Part shown: piece after piece, positions 49,615-59,490 of the stretch
Numbering within the stretch: the first letter of the stretch is position 1
Layout of the letters: each line of letters opens with the position of its first letter
DNA from: Chloroflexota bacterium
Lineage (GTDB): Bacteria; Chloroflexota; Anaerolineae; Aggregatilineales; Phototrophicaceae
Length of the DNA stretch: 64,000 nucleotides
Assembly (NCBI GenBank): GCA_026707745.1
Contig: JAPOWG010000104.1
Coordinates: 1-64,000, forward strand
Direction of reading: 5' to 3'
The notes under the pieces: generated by a model
What the model saw: the letters and a program-made list of their open reading frames with translations, nothing else
What the model was told of the DNA's origin: nothing
The model's database searches: none
Translations under genes and position numbers: made by a program

Positions 49615-50868
49615 ATGGCGCGCAGTCCGCTACAAGGTATGATATCCCCATCACATCAACAGAATCGAGCCAGATTGAAGATTGAAAAGTCACTTCCTAT
49701 TCTGATCGCCTATCTGATTTTCATCGCCATCGGCTTGGCCACCGGTCTGCTAAATATTGCCTGGACCTTTATACAGCCCACGTTTGCCGTCTCGCTGGAT
49801 TCATTGGGCACGCTGTTAAGCGCCGCCATGCTTGGCGGGCTGATAGCGGCATTTTTCTGTGGTTCCTTGATCAACAGATTCACCATCGCCTCCGTCTTGC
49901 TTGGCGGCCTGGTGATCGCTGGCTTGGGCATGTTGGGCTATGCTATTGCGCCCATCTGGATCGCCTTGCTGCTGGCCGCATTTGTCGCCAGCATTGGCAA
50001 AGGAACGATAGACGCGGGAATGAATATTTTCGTGGCGTCGAATTACGGCGTCAGCCAAATGAATTGGCTGCACGCCTGCTGGGGTATCGGGCTGACATTC
50101 GCGCCCGGGCTCGTGACTTTCCTCGTGCTCGACCTAGAAGCAGGATGGCAGCTTGGCTACGTAATTATGGGCGGCGTCATCCTGCTACTCGGTCTCTCCG
50201 TACTGATCACCCTGCCCCTGTGGAAACTAAAGAAAACGAAGCGCAGCAGAAGCAAGGAAGTCGACTCCAAAGCGCCGCTGCGGGAAACACTAGGGCGTCC
50301 GATCGTTTGGATCAGCCTGCTTTACTTCTTCCTGTACGGGGGCATCGAGATCGGCACCGGGCAACTGGCGAATACACTTTTCGTCGAAGCGAGAGGCATT
50401 CCACAAGAAACGTCGAGCGCATGGGTAAGCGCGTATTGGGGCAGCTTTACCATCGGCCGCATGCTCATGGGCCTTTTGGCCTTGCGCTTGGGTGACAGGA
50501 CCCTGCTGAACATCAGCTTTGCGCTGACGGTCGTCGGCGCCCTTTTGCTATTTGCCAATGTTGCCGAGTTTTCCAGCTTGATTGGACTACTGGCTTTGGG
50601 TTTCGGCCTGGCGGCTCAGTTTCCGATTTTGATTCTGCAAACGCCGCGTCGCGTCGGCGCTGAACACGCCTCAAACGCTATAGGATTCCAGGTCGGTTGC
50701 GCCGGCCTGGGCGGCGCGGCGCTTTCCGGCGTGGCGGGGGTATTCGCGGAGAACTTCGCGATCGAGTTGATCAGCGCATTCATTTTCCTGGGCGCGCTGC
50801 TTTCGCTGGTGATTTATCAATTGATGGTCTGGTGGGAAAAGCGACATGCCTCCACGAGCTCGGATTAG
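49615..50868 (+). CDS. MFS transporter
   Basis: About 12 TM helices; gene order suggests muropeptide/amino-sugar transport. Confidence 0.85.
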   Translation: MARSPLQGMISPSHQQNRARLKIEKSLPILIAYLIFIAIGLATGLLNIAWTFIQPTFAVSLDSLGTLLSAAMLGGLIAAFFCGSLINRFTIASVLLGGLVIAGLGMLGYAIAPIWIALLLAAFVASIGKGTIDAGMNIFVASNYGVSQMNWLHACWGIGLTFAPGLVTFLVLDLEAGWQLGYVIMGGVILLLGLSVLITLPLWKLKKTKRSRSKEVDSKAPLRETLGRPIVWISLLYFFLYGGIEIGTGQLANTLFVEARGIPQETSSAWVSAYWGSFTIGRMLMGLLALRLGDRTLLNISFALTVVGALLLFANVAEFSSLIGLLALGFGLAAQFPILILQTPRRVGAEHASNAIGFQVGCAGLGGAALSGVAGVFAENFAIELISAFIFLGALLSLVIYQLMVWWEKRHASTSSD

Positions 50869-50877
50869 GATCATAAA

Positions 50878-52428
50878 ATGCTGAGGCTGACGGAAAAAAT
50901 CGGGCAGATGTTGATGGTGGGATTCGACGGCACCGTCGCGCCTCCTTATCTTTTGGACTGGTTGGCATCCGGTCGGATCGGCGGCGTATATCTCTTCGCG
51001 CGCAATGTGGAGTCGCCCGCACAGGTCAAGCAACTTGTGGATTCATGCCATAATGCGGCCAGGCATCCCATCCTCGTGGGTATCGATCAAGAAGGCGGCG
51101 CTGTAGCGCGTTTGCGGGCTGGCTTCAGCGAGAGCCCTGGCGCTATGGCGCTCGGCGCTTCCCGCGATACGCAACTCGCGGAGGACATCGCTTTCATGAT
51201 GGGGCGGGAACTGGCAGCCCTCGGCATCAACTGGAACTTCGCGCCGGTGGCCGATGTCGCTCATAGGTCCGCGAATCCGTCCGTCGGCACGCGATCGGCA
51301 GGCCTGGACAAGGATTTGGTCAGGGACTTCGTTATCGCGCAGATCAAGGGTTTCGAGCGAGCGGGCGTCGCCTCGACTGCCAAGCATTTTCCGGGGCTGG
51401 GCAATACCGAGATTGATACGCACGAAGCGCTGGCAAAAGTATCCGGATCGCTGGGCTACTTGTATGAAGAAGATCTGATACCTTTTCGCGGCGCAATCAG
51501 CGCGGATGTGCCCTGCATCATGACAAGTCATGTCATGTTCGAGGAATTGGACGACCGCTACCCGGCAAGTTTATCGCCGCGGGTGATAAACGGATTGCTG
51601 CGGAGCGAACTGGGTTATGATGGCGCAGTCTGCACAGACTGCATGGAGATGAAGGCGATCACTGACGGCTGGGGGACCGGCGAGTCCGCCGTGCTTGCTG
51701 CGCTGGCGGGCGCCGATATGCTACTGTTTTCGCACAGCCGCGCGGGGCAAGAAGCCGCCTACGATACCCTTTTGGGGGCGGCGGAATCCCGCCGCATTTC
51801 GACTGAGCGCATTGACAAATCCATTGCGCGCATAGGGGCGCTCAAACGTCGGTACCAATTGAATGACCGTCCGCCTTTAGAGATCGTCGCCTGTGACGCC
51901 CACCTTTCCCTGGCCAGCAAAGCCGCCCGAGCGGGCACGGTTCTTTTGAGGCCGCCCGATCGCTGGCCCATTGCTCGGGGGCGATCTCGCCTATTGTGTA
52001 TCGAGTTCGCCAGGCAATTGTTTTCAAGCGAGGAAGATCAAGATTCCGGTACTGCGCTGTCAAGATATCTCAGCCAGCGCTTAGCCCACGCGGAAAGCCT
52101 GATTGTTCGCTCGGAGGCCGAGCTTGACTTGATACTCGCGCAAGCCGGGTCGTTGGACGCGGCATCGGAAATCTTGATCATAGCGACCAGAAACGCTCAC
52201 ATGCTGCCTTGGCAAGCACAAGCGGCTCAGGCAGCTATTGACCGTCATCCCGGCGCCACATTGCTTTGCCTGCGGGACCCCTATGACGCCAAGGTGATAT
52301 CCGACGCCGGCGCCATTCTTTGCAGCAACGGCGATAGCCCGCCATCACTTGAGGCCGCTGTCGACGCCATCTGCGGCGATTATGTGCCTGGGGGGATGCT
52401 CACAGTCAATCTGGAGCCGGCTTTATGA
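50878..52428 (+). CDS. nagZ: Beta-N-acetylhexosaminidase, GH3 (NagZ)
   Basis: VGIDQEGGAVARLR; NFAPVADVAHRSANPSVGTRS; KHFPGLGNTEIDTHEAL; GYDGAVCTDCMEMKAI. Confidence 0.92.
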   Translation: MLRLTEKIGQMLMVGFDGTVAPPYLLDWLASGRIGGVYLFARNVESPAQVKQLVDSCHNAARHPILVGIDQEGGAVARLRAGFSESPGAMALGASRDTQLAEDIAFMMGRELAALGINWNFAPVADVAHRSANPSVGTRSAGLDKDLVRDFVIAQIKGFERAGVASTAKHFPGLGNTEIDTHEALAKVSGSLGYLYEEDLIPFRGAISADVPCIMTSHVMFEELDDRYPASLSPRVINGLLRSELGYDGAVCTDCMEMKAITDGWGTGESAVLAALAGADMLLFSHSRAGQEAAYDTLLGAAESRRISTERIDKSIARIGALKRRYQLNDRPPLEIVACDAHLSLASKAARAGTVLLRPPDRWPIARGRSRLLCIEFARQLFSSEEDQDSGTALSRYLSQRLAHAESLIVRSEAELDLILAQAGSLDAASEILIIATRNAHMLPWQAQAAQAAIDRHPGATLLCLRDPYDAKVISDAGAILCSNGDSPPSLEAAVDAICGDYVPGGMLTVNLEPAL

Positions 52429-53648
52429 CTTCGACAGCGGGAATACTACTCGCGAATAAACGATTCAAGGCCGGGCTGCAAGCGCTGCTTGAACAGCACC
52501 TGCCCGGTACCTTCCCCGCCCTCAGCCTGTGTGTGATTCACCGCGGCGACATAGTTCTGGATGGCGCCTGGGGGTGGATTGACCCGGAGACTCGGGGGTT
52601 GCCGGTCGGTAGTGATACTTTGTTCGACTTGGCATCTGTTACCAAGATTTTCGTCGAAACCAGCTTCTTGACGCTGGTCGAAGCCAGCAAAGTAGAACTG
52701 CAAGACAGACTGGTCGATGTCATTCCAGAATTCGGACAATTGAATCCGCGGGAAATCTCCGGTAGCCAGGACCCGCACACGAGACGATTCCTGCCAATTG
52801 ATGGCGAATATGACGAACTCAGCGTCGACGTAACCGAGGTCAGGTTCAAGCATCTTTTGACGCATAGCTCCGGTCTGCCGCCCTGGCGTTCAGTGTACCT
52901 GCTGGCCAGCGAAGGGGCTCCCGCGCCCCCGGCAACTGGAAGCGCTTATGAAGAAACACGCTGGCAAAGAGGCTTGGCGAGCATGCTGCGCTTTCCCTTC
53001 GCCGGCCCCATTGGCGAAGCGGTTCGTTACACCGATATCGGTATTATGTTGCTGGGTGAGGCTGTGGCCAGATTGCATGGCGGCCGGCTCGACAAGGCCC
53101 TGGCGGAGCTCGTTCTTGATCCGCTCGATCTGCGCACGTGCACCTATAATCCGGTTCAAAATGGCGTACCCAAAGAAAAAACTGTGCCCACTGAATACGA
53201 TGATACTTGGCGACGGCGTCGTGCCTGGGGAGAAGTCCACGACGAAAATGCCTGCGGTGTAGGGGGCATTGCCGGGCACGCCGGTTTGTTCGCAACCGCC
53301 CGTGATGTTGCCGCTTTTGGGAAGGCCTGGGTTTCGGGCGACAGTCGATTGCGCTTGTCATCGCAACTGAGGAAGGACGCGACCAGCCAGCAGGCGTCTG
53401 GACAGTTCCGAATGGGATTGGGCTGGATGCTCAAAGCCGCGGAAGACTCATCCGCCGGTGAATATTATAGCAATTCTTCTTATGGGCACACCGGCTTCAC
53501 GGGAACCTCGCTCTGGGTCGATCCGACACGGCATCTGGTCACTGCTGTGTTGACCAACCGGGTTTTCCATGGCCGGGATGCGAAAAACATTCATTCGTTC
53601 CGGCGCTCAATTCACGAGCTTGTTGTTCGCGGGATCGAGGGAAGATGA
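52425..53648 (+). CDS. Serine hydrolase, beta-lactamase class C family
   Basis: SxxK motif FDLASVTKIF; YTDIGIMLLGEAVARLHG; C-terminal SYGHTGFTGTSLWVDP. Confidence 0.9.
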   Translation: MTSTAGILLANKRFKAGLQALLEQHLPGTFPALSLCVIHRGDIVLDGAWGWIDPETRGLPVGSDTLFDLASVTKIFVETSFLTLVEASKVELQDRLVDVIPEFGQLNPREISGSQDPHTRRFLPIDGEYDELSVDVTEVRFKHLLTHSSGLPPWRSVYLLASEGAPAPPATGSAYEETRWQRGLASMLRFPFAGPIGEAVRYTDIGIMLLGEAVARLHGGRLDKALAELVLDPLDLRTCTYNPVQNGVPKEKTVPTEYDDTWRRRRAWGEVHDENACGVGGIAGHAGLFATARDVAAFGKAWVSGDSRLRLSSQLRKDATSQQASGQFRMGLGWMLKAAEDSSAGEYYSNSSYGHTGFTGTSLWVDPTRHLVTAVLTNRVFHGRDAKNIHSFRRSIHELVVRGIEGR

Positions 53649-54589
53649 ACGATCACCTCTTCATGGGCATCGATGGCGGAGGAACGAGCCTGCGCATCGC
53701 CATTACCGACGGCGATACCCGAGTCATCAACCGGCTTAAGACCTCCGCGTCCAATCCCAACCTTGTTGGCCGTGATCAGGCGCAAAGGCATATTCGGGCC
53801 GCGATCGAAGACTGCATGCGCGGCGCGGAAGTTTCTGCCCATGCCATTCAATCAGCCGGCATCGGCATCGCCGGCGCATCAGCCACTCACAGCCGCGATT
53901 GGCTGATAGCCACAGTGGAACCTGTCTTGCCAGACAGCCTGCTGGTAGCCGCTTCCGACCTCGAAATCGCGCTCGTTGGCGCTCTGGCAAAGCGCTACGG
54001 TGTTTTACTGCTGGCAGGTACGGGAAGCGCGGCTTTTGGCGTCTCACCGGGGGGTCGGCAGCTGCAGATCGGCGGATGGGGATACCTCCTGGGTGATCCG
54101 GGCAGCAGCTATTGGATTGGCATGCAAGTGCTGAAGCAAATGATTGATTGTCACGATAGAGTTGGCCAAGGCAGCGAAACAAGTTCCGATGACGCGCTAT
54201 TCGAACAGGTATTGCAGGCGCTTGGCATTGCAAAGCCCGGGCTGATAGTAGACTGGCTGTATCGAAGTCAATCTCCACCTGCCACACATATTGCCGACAT
54301 CGCAAGAATCATCCTGAATCTCGCCGAGGACGGCAATTGGCGAGCGATCAACATCTTGCAAGGGGCGGCGATTCAGCTGGTTCGACAAACGAGAATGCTG
54401 ATCCAGCGTCTCGACTACCCGGGAGCGGAAATCGCCTTTGCCGGTGGTTTGCTCGACGACGACAATCTGCTTTCAGAGGACGTGGCGCGTCGACTGGGAC
54501 TGGCCGAGCGACCTGTTGCCAAACATCCGCCGGTCATCGGCGCGGCGCTCTTGGCTAGCATGGAGTGGAAACGAGTAACTGCGGCGTGA
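53645..54589 (+). CDS. BadF/BcrA-type sugar kinase (GlcNAc/MurNAc kinase-like)
   Basis: MGIDGGGTSLRIAITDGD; LLLAGTGSAAFGVSPGGRQLQIGGWGYLLGDPGSSYWIG. Confidence 0.88.
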   Translation: MNDHLFMGIDGGGTSLRIAITDGDTRVINRLKTSASNPNLVGRDQAQRHIRAAIEDCMRGAEVSAHAIQSAGIGIAGASATHSRDWLIATVEPVLPDSLLVAASDLEIALVGALAKRYGVLLLAGTGSAAFGVSPGGRQLQIGGWGYLLGDPGSSYWIGMQVLKQMIDCHDRVGQGSETSSDDALFEQVLQALGIAKPGLIVDWLYRSQSPPATHIADIARIILNLAEDGNWRAINILQGAAIQLVRQTRMLIQRLDYPGAEIAFAGGLLDDDNLLSEDVARRLGLAERPVAKHPPVIGAALLASMEWKRVTAA

Positions 54590-55479
54590 GACACTCCACC
54601 GAGAAACCGAACCCTGCTACCGCAAGTATCGACAAAATGTCTACGTTCGATATGCTGGCGGCGATCAATGAAGAAGATGCCGGCGTGGCCCTAGCTGTAA
54701 GGTCAGCGCTGCCACAGATCGCCCGTGCAGTAGATGCAGTCGCGGGGTCCTTGCGCGGCGGGGGCCGGCTCTTCTATGTCGGCGCGGGTACCAGCGGACG
54801 GCTTGGTATACTTGATGCGGTGGAATGTGTACCGACCTTTGGCACTTCCCCCGAGCAGGTGCAAGGCCTGCTGGCAGGCGGGCAAGAGGCGTTCTTCCAC
54901 GCAGTTGAAGGCGCGGAAGACAGTGAGGAAACGGGACGGCATGACCTGCGGCGACGCGGCCTTTGCCGCGACGATGTCGTCTGCGGGATCGCGGCCAGCG
55001 GTCATACGCCTTACGTCATTGGCGCCCTGCGTCACGCGAAGTTGATACGCGCGCGGTCAATCGCTATCTGCTGCAACGAGGAGGCGCCCATCCTGGAACT
55101 CGCGGATATCGGCATAGCGGTCAATGTCGGTCCAGAAGTCATTGCCGGTTCGACGCGCATGAAAGCGGGTACTGCCCAGAAGCTGATTCTCAATATGCTG
55201 AGTACGGCTACCATGATCACTTTGGGAAAAGTCTACCGCAACCTGATGGTCGACTTGAGAGTCACCAACCAGAAGCTGGCGGAAAGAGCGCTGCGTTTGG
55301 TGATGCAATTGGCTGAAGCCGATGAGGCGCAAGCGGCGGCATTGCTATCCGCGACCGATAACGACATCAAAACCGCTGTGGTGATGGCCAGGCTTGGAAT
55401 CACTCTCTCCGAGGCGCGAGAACGGCTGCAGCAAGCGGATGGCTATCTGTACCGGGTAATAGACGGCTTGGATCCTTAG
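54565..55479 (+). CDS. murQ: N-acetylmuramic acid 6-phosphate etherase
   Basis: GGRLFYVGAGTSGRLGILDAVECVPTFGTSPEQV; VNVGPEVIAGSTRMKAGTAQKLILNMLSTA. Confidence 0.96.
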   Translation: METSNCGVRHSTEKPNPATASIDKMSTFDMLAAINEEDAGVALAVRSALPQIARAVDAVAGSLRGGGRLFYVGAGTSGRLGILDAVECVPTFGTSPEQVQGLLAGGQEAFFHAVEGAEDSEETGRHDLRRRGLCRDDVVCGIAASGHTPYVIGALRHAKLIRARSIAICCNEEAPILELADIGIAVNVGPEVIAGSTRMKAGTAQKLILNMLSTATMITLGKVYRNLMVDLRVTNQKLAERALRLVMQLAEADEAQAAALLSATDNDIKTAVVMARLGITLSEARERLQQADGYLYRVIDGLDP

Positions 55480-56658
55480 ATGACAATAAAGAAGCGGATC
55501 ATCATCAAAAGCGCGCGGATCGTCGCTGAGACAGCCGCCTACGGCCGGGCCTGGCTGCGTGTTGAGAACGGCAAGATCGCCGCTATTGCGCCCGGTGATC
55601 CCCCCGAATTGCAAGACGTCAACATAATAGACGCGAATGGAGCGACGCTCTTGCCCGGCTTCATCGATATCCATACGCATGGCGGGGACGGTTTCGATGT
55701 GATGGACGGCGACGCGGATTCCCTGGCGGGCATGGCGCGTTTCTTCGCCCGTGGCGGCGTGACTTCGTTCCTGGCGACGACCTGGACGGACAGCGGCGAA
55801 CGGATCCAGCAGGCTCTGCGAGCGGTGGCGAGCGCGCAGGATATGCGCAGGGATGGAGCCAGACTGCTTGGCGCCCACCTGGAAGGTCCCTACTTGAACG
55901 CAGCGAAATGCGGCGCTCAACACAGCGCTTATATTCGTCGAGCCGACCCCGCGGAAGCCCTGCCCTGGCTGGACCTAAACGTAATTCGGCTATTGTCTTT
56001 GGCGCCGGAATTCCCCGAAAACCACTGGCTGATCACAGAGGCGGTCAGCCGCGGCGTGAGGGTTTCGGTCGCCCATTCCAACGGGGGCTTCGACCAGATC
56101 AAGTCGGCGCGGGACCGGGGTCTATCTCACGCGACGCATGCCTTCAACGCCATGTCGCCGCTTCATCATCGCGAGCCCGGCGTCGTGGGCGCCGTACTCA
56201 GCCTTGATGGCATCCACTGTGAGTTGATCTGCGACCTCGAGCACGTGCATCCAGCTGCCATTGAAATCCTCTGGCGCTGCAAGGGCGTCGAGCGACTGAT
56301 CCTGATCACCGACTCAGTCAAGATTGCCGGAATGCCAGATGGCCGCTATCAGTTCTCGCATCAAGAAGTTGAGAAGAAGGACGGCAGTGTACGTATCTGT
56401 GCCGACGGCAGTTTGGCCGGCACGACCCTGACCATGAATGCCGCTTTGCGAAACTTGATGTCAGTCACAAAATTGCCCGTAGATACCCTTTGGCGAACGG
56501 CCAGTCTCAACGCTGCGCAGGCGATAGGCGTCGATGAGCGCAAGGGTTCCATAGCCCTTGGAAAGGATGCCGATCTGGTATTGGTCGACGACACATTGAA
56601 TGTCCACATGACCATCGTTGAGGGCCGGATCGCATATTCGCGGGATGAAGGGGAATAA
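55480..56658 (+). CDS. nagA: N-acetylglucosamine-6-phosphate deacetylase
   Basis: PGFIDIHTHGGDGFDVMDGD; LGAHLEGPYLN; HATHAFNAMSPLHHREPG; LITDSVKIAGMPDG. Confidence 0.95.
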   Translation: MTIKKRIIIKSARIVAETAAYGRAWLRVENGKIAAIAPGDPPELQDVNIIDANGATLLPGFIDIHTHGGDGFDVMDGDADSLAGMARFFARGGVTSFLATTWTDSGERIQQALRAVASAQDMRRDGARLLGAHLEGPYLNAAKCGAQHSAYIRRADPAEALPWLDLNVIRLLSLAPEFPENHWLITEAVSRGVRVSVAHSNGGFDQIKSARDRGLSHATHAFNAMSPLHHREPGVVGAVLSLDGIHCELICDLEHVHPAAIEILWRCKGVERLILITDSVKIAGMPDGRYQFSHQEVEKKDGSVRICADGSLAGTTLTMNAALRNLMSVTKLPVDTLWRTASLNAAQAIGVDERKGSIALGKDADLVLVDDTLNVHMTIVEGRIAYSRDEGE

Positions 56659-56665
56659 TAACGTT

Positions 56666-57454
56666 TTACTTGCCTTCCCAATCAATGGGATAGGTCTTGT
56701 CGATCATGGCCCCCACAGCGTTGCGGAAGTCTTCAGTACGAAATAGCTGCGCCTGCGCCCAAGCCTCGATTTGCAAGCCACGCGCGTGATCGCACATGTC
56801 GTTGATCACGCGCTTGGCGTAACTCACGGCCAAAGGCGCGGAGGCACACAAGTTCGCGACCAGTTCGGCTACGCCCGCCTCCAGTTCGTCCCTGCTGTAA
56901 ACTGCGTCCAGCATCCCCCACTCCAGCGCCTGCCGAGCATCAATATTCCTGCCAGTCATTACCAAATCTTTTGCGCGCGCGGGACCGACGAGATTCACCA
57001 AGCGAACGGTACCGCCGACATCCGGTATGATCCCCAGACGCGCTTCCGGCAAGCCCAGTTTGGCGCGCGCTGTCGCTATGCGAAAATCGCATGCCAGCGC
57101 AAGTTCCAGCGCCATGCCCAAGCAGTAGCCATGCATAACACAAATCACCGGCAGAGAACTCCGCTCAATCTTGTTGAGGATGGCTTGGTATCTTGCGGTG
57201 AAAGGGAAGAGATTGCCGCGGGTGTCTTCGTCGAGCGCTTGAAACTGACCCAGATCAATGCCTGATGAAAAAACCCGACCTTCGGCACGGACAATCACCG
57301 CGCGAGCGCCGGCGTTGAATTCGGACTCGGCCCGATCGAAGGCGTCGGAAATGGCATCCATCATGGCGTCGTTGATCGCGTTGCGGTCGCCCGGACGATT
57401 TAGCACAACTTCAAATACGGCGCCCTTTCTTTGTGTTTTGATCAGGCCTTCCAT
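56666..57454 (-). CDS. Enoyl-CoA hydratase/isomerase family protein
   Basis: VVLNRPGDRNAINDAMMDAI; PVICVMHGYCLGMALELALACDFRIATARAKLGLPEARLGIIPDVGGTVRLVNLVG. Confidence 0.92.
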   Translation of the reverse strand: MEGLIKTQRKGAVFEVVLNRPGDRNAINDAMMDAISDAFDRAESEFNAGARAVIVRAEGRVFSSGIDLGQFQALDEDTRGNLFPFTARYQAILNKIERSSLPVICVMHGYCLGMALELALACDFRIATARAKLGLPEARLGIIPDVGGTVRLVNLVGPARAKDLVMTGRNIDARQALEWGMLDAVYSRDELEAGVAELVANLCASAPLAVSYAKRVINDMCDHARGLQIEAWAQAQLFRTEDFRNAVGAMIDKTYPIDWEGK

Positions 57455-57499
57455 CTCGACCCTCCCTTGCCTACCGCTACATCCCAGTGGATCAACAAA

Positions 57500-57655
57500 G
57501 TCATGCAAATCCTAAAAATATAGTCGGCGGTAGGGGCGACCCGGCGCCGCGCGTAGACACAGCGGGTCGGTCGCCCGCAAGACCTAGCCGGAGCGGTGGG
57601 CGAGCCAAGGCTCGCCCCTACATTCACCTTGCAATTTGTTGCATGATTTTCTTGG
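57500..57655 (+). repeat. Interspersed GC-rich palindromic element R2, copy 2
   Basis: CGGCGGTAGGGGCGACCCGGCG ... GCGGTGGGCGAGCCAAGGCTCGCCCCTAC, flanked by TCATGCAA / TTGCATGA. Confidence 0.75.
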
Positions 57656-57664
57656 AATTACCCC

Positions 57665-58618
57665 CTACGTATACGACGCCAGAAACTTCTCCATTGCTCC
57701 GACGGTATTAATGCTGAAGCGAATTCTTTTGCGGTCGATGCGGCGCATCAAGCCGTTGAGCACCGTCCCGGCGCCGACTTCGACAAAGGTCTCGGCCCCG
57801 CCGGCGACAATCGTCCCCATTGATTCGGTCCAGCGAACCGCCTGTGTCAACTGTTGATTCAACTCTTTTCTGATGTCGTCGACCGAATCCAAAGCATCCG
57901 CGCTGACATTGCCCAATAACTGCGCTTTCGGCAACTCGAAGTCTGTCGCCGCAATCGCCCTATTAAGGTCCGCCGAAGCTGAAGTCATCAATGGCGAGTG
58001 TGCTGCGACGCTCACGGCCAACTTGACCGCCCGCCTGGCGCCGGATTCCGTTGCCAGCGCTACAGTTCGATCAACAGCGGCGTCATCGCCGGAAATGACA
58101 GCCTGGCCCGGACAATTATCGTTGGCCAGGACAACCGTTTTTTGGGTCTCTTGGGATACAGTAGCACACAAGGTTTCGACAGTCTCGACATCCAAGCCGA
58201 GCAAGGCGGCCATGGCGCCCGGGTTTTCTTCTCCCGCCTTCTGCATCAGTTCTCCGCGCCTACGAACCAGAGTCAAGCCGTCTTCAAAGGAGAGCGCGCC
58301 CGCAGCTGTCAAGGCAGAGAATTCGCCCAGGCTATGCCCGGCCATCCAGTTCGGCTGGCATTCGGGGACGAGTTCTTGCAAGACTCGCCAAATCGCCAGG
58401 CTGCAAACGTAGAGCGCCGGCTGCGTATGAATGGTCTGATTTAGCCGATCCTCCGGTCCTTCCCAGCAGATATTTGACAAGGAGAAACCGAGCAGCTCGT
58501 CAGCCTGCGCGAATGTTTCCCGCGCGATCTGGTACTCGTCGGCGAAGTCTTTACCCATTCCGCTGATCTGCGAGCCTTGTCCGGGGAATATCGCCGCCGT
58601 CCTGCGCCAATCGATCAT
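57665..58618 (-). CDS. fabD: Malonyl-CoA:ACP transacylase
   Basis: IFPGQGSQISGMGKDF; GHSLGEFSALTAAGALSFEDGL; AAHSPLMTSA. Start at MIDWRRTAAIF. Confidence 0.94.
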   Translation of the reverse strand: MIDWRRTAAIFPGQGSQISGMGKDFADEYQIARETFAQADELLGFSLSNICWEGPEDRLNQTIHTQPALYVCSLAIWRVLQELVPECQPNWMAGHSLGEFSALTAAGALSFEDGLTLVRRRGELMQKAGEENPGAMAALLGLDVETVETLCATVSQETQKTVVLANDNCPGQAVISGDDAAVDRTVALATESGARRAVKLAVSVAAHSPLMTSASADLNRAIAATDFELPKAQLLGNVSADALDSVDDIRKELNQQLTQAVRWTESMGTIVAGGAETFVEVGAGTVLNGLMRRIDRKRIRFSINTVGAMEKFLASYT

Positions 58619-58703
58619 CAGCGCAGCGCCTCGATCATCTTTTGACCCTGAATGGATCGACTCGCGAGATAAGCGCTGCCAGCTGCCCCCGATTGCCTGG
58701 CGC

Positions 58704-58730
58704 AAAAAAACCGTGCGAAATGGGCACGGT
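58704..58730 (-). terminator. Intrinsic terminator after rpmF
   Basis: Minus strand ACCGTGC-ccatttc-GCACGGT-TTTTTT. Confidence 0.8.
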
Positions 58731-58762
58731 CTCTTGGTCCAGTTGAATCAGCCAAGTCGCGA

Positions 58763-58948
58763 CTAGTCATCCTTGACTTCCATGACCTTCTCGCCGCCGT
58801 AGGCGCCACACTTTGGGCAGACGCGATGCGAAATACGGTATTCGCCGCAGCTTTCGCATTCTACCAGATGGTTCAAGGTCAAGGCATGGTGGGCGCGCCG
58901 ACGATCGCGGCGCGATTTGGACACCTTTCTTTTGGGTAAGGGACCCAT
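58763..58948 (-). CDS. rpmF: 50S ribosomal protein L32
   Basis: MGPLPKRKVSKSRRDRRRAHHAL; zinc-ribbon CESCGEYRISHRVCPKCGAYGG. Confidence 0.96.
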   Translation of the reverse strand: MGPLPKRKVSKSRRDRRRAHHALTLNHLVECESCGEYRISHRVCPKCGAYGGEKVMEVKDD

Positions 58949-58987
58949 TCCAGCGCTCCTGCATTTCGTTCAAGACAAACAGTGCAT

Positions 58988-59015
58988 TTTATAGGTGTCC
59001 CAGCGAGATTGTCAA
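58988..59015 (-). promoter_or_regulatory. Sigma70-type promoter of rpmF
   Basis: Minus strand TTGACA - 16 nt - TATAAA. Confidence 0.65.
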
Positions 59016-59251
59016 GTGACAGCTGTCGCGACAGTGCAGCGATTTCGGCAGAAACAAAAAACCTTAACCACCGAGGACACTGAGGACAGCGAGAAAAGCA
59101 AAGAAAATCAATGCGCTTGTCTTATTTCAGACATGCTTTTGAGCGACATATATGATTTCCCTGGCGACCCTGCAATATACAGGTGGCGAATTTAGAGAAC
59201 AAGTCGTCAGAACACCCTCAACTCTGTGAACTCAGTAAGATCAGGTAAGTC

Positions 59252-59390
59252 ATGCAAAATTCCGCATCATCGTCGAGTCGTAGGGGCGAGCCTTGGCTCG
59301 CCCACCGTTCCACTTAGGTTTTGCGGGGGCCCGCCGGGTCGCCCCTACCGCCGGCTATTATTTTGGAGTCGCAGGACTTCCCTGGATTTG
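59252..59390 (-). repeat. Interspersed GC-rich palindromic element R2, copy 3 (inverted)
   Basis: GTAGGGGCGAGCCTTGGCTCGCCCACCG ... CGCCGGGTCGCCCCTACCGCCGGC is the reverse complement of copy 2. Confidence 0.75.
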
Positions 59391-59490
59391 CTTCAGTGTT
59401 TAGATTATGTTTTGATTTCTTGACCATTCTGCGAATGCACGATGTGATTCGATTGCTCTGGGCTACTGGATAGTCGCGGTTTGAGCCACC

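Noticed and set aside
59050-59100. TTAACCACCGAGGACACTGAGGACAGCGAG segment as a gene or novel element
   Set aside because: Resembles a widespread intergenic ACCACNGAGGACACNGAGG repeat seen in many bacterial genomes; single copy here.
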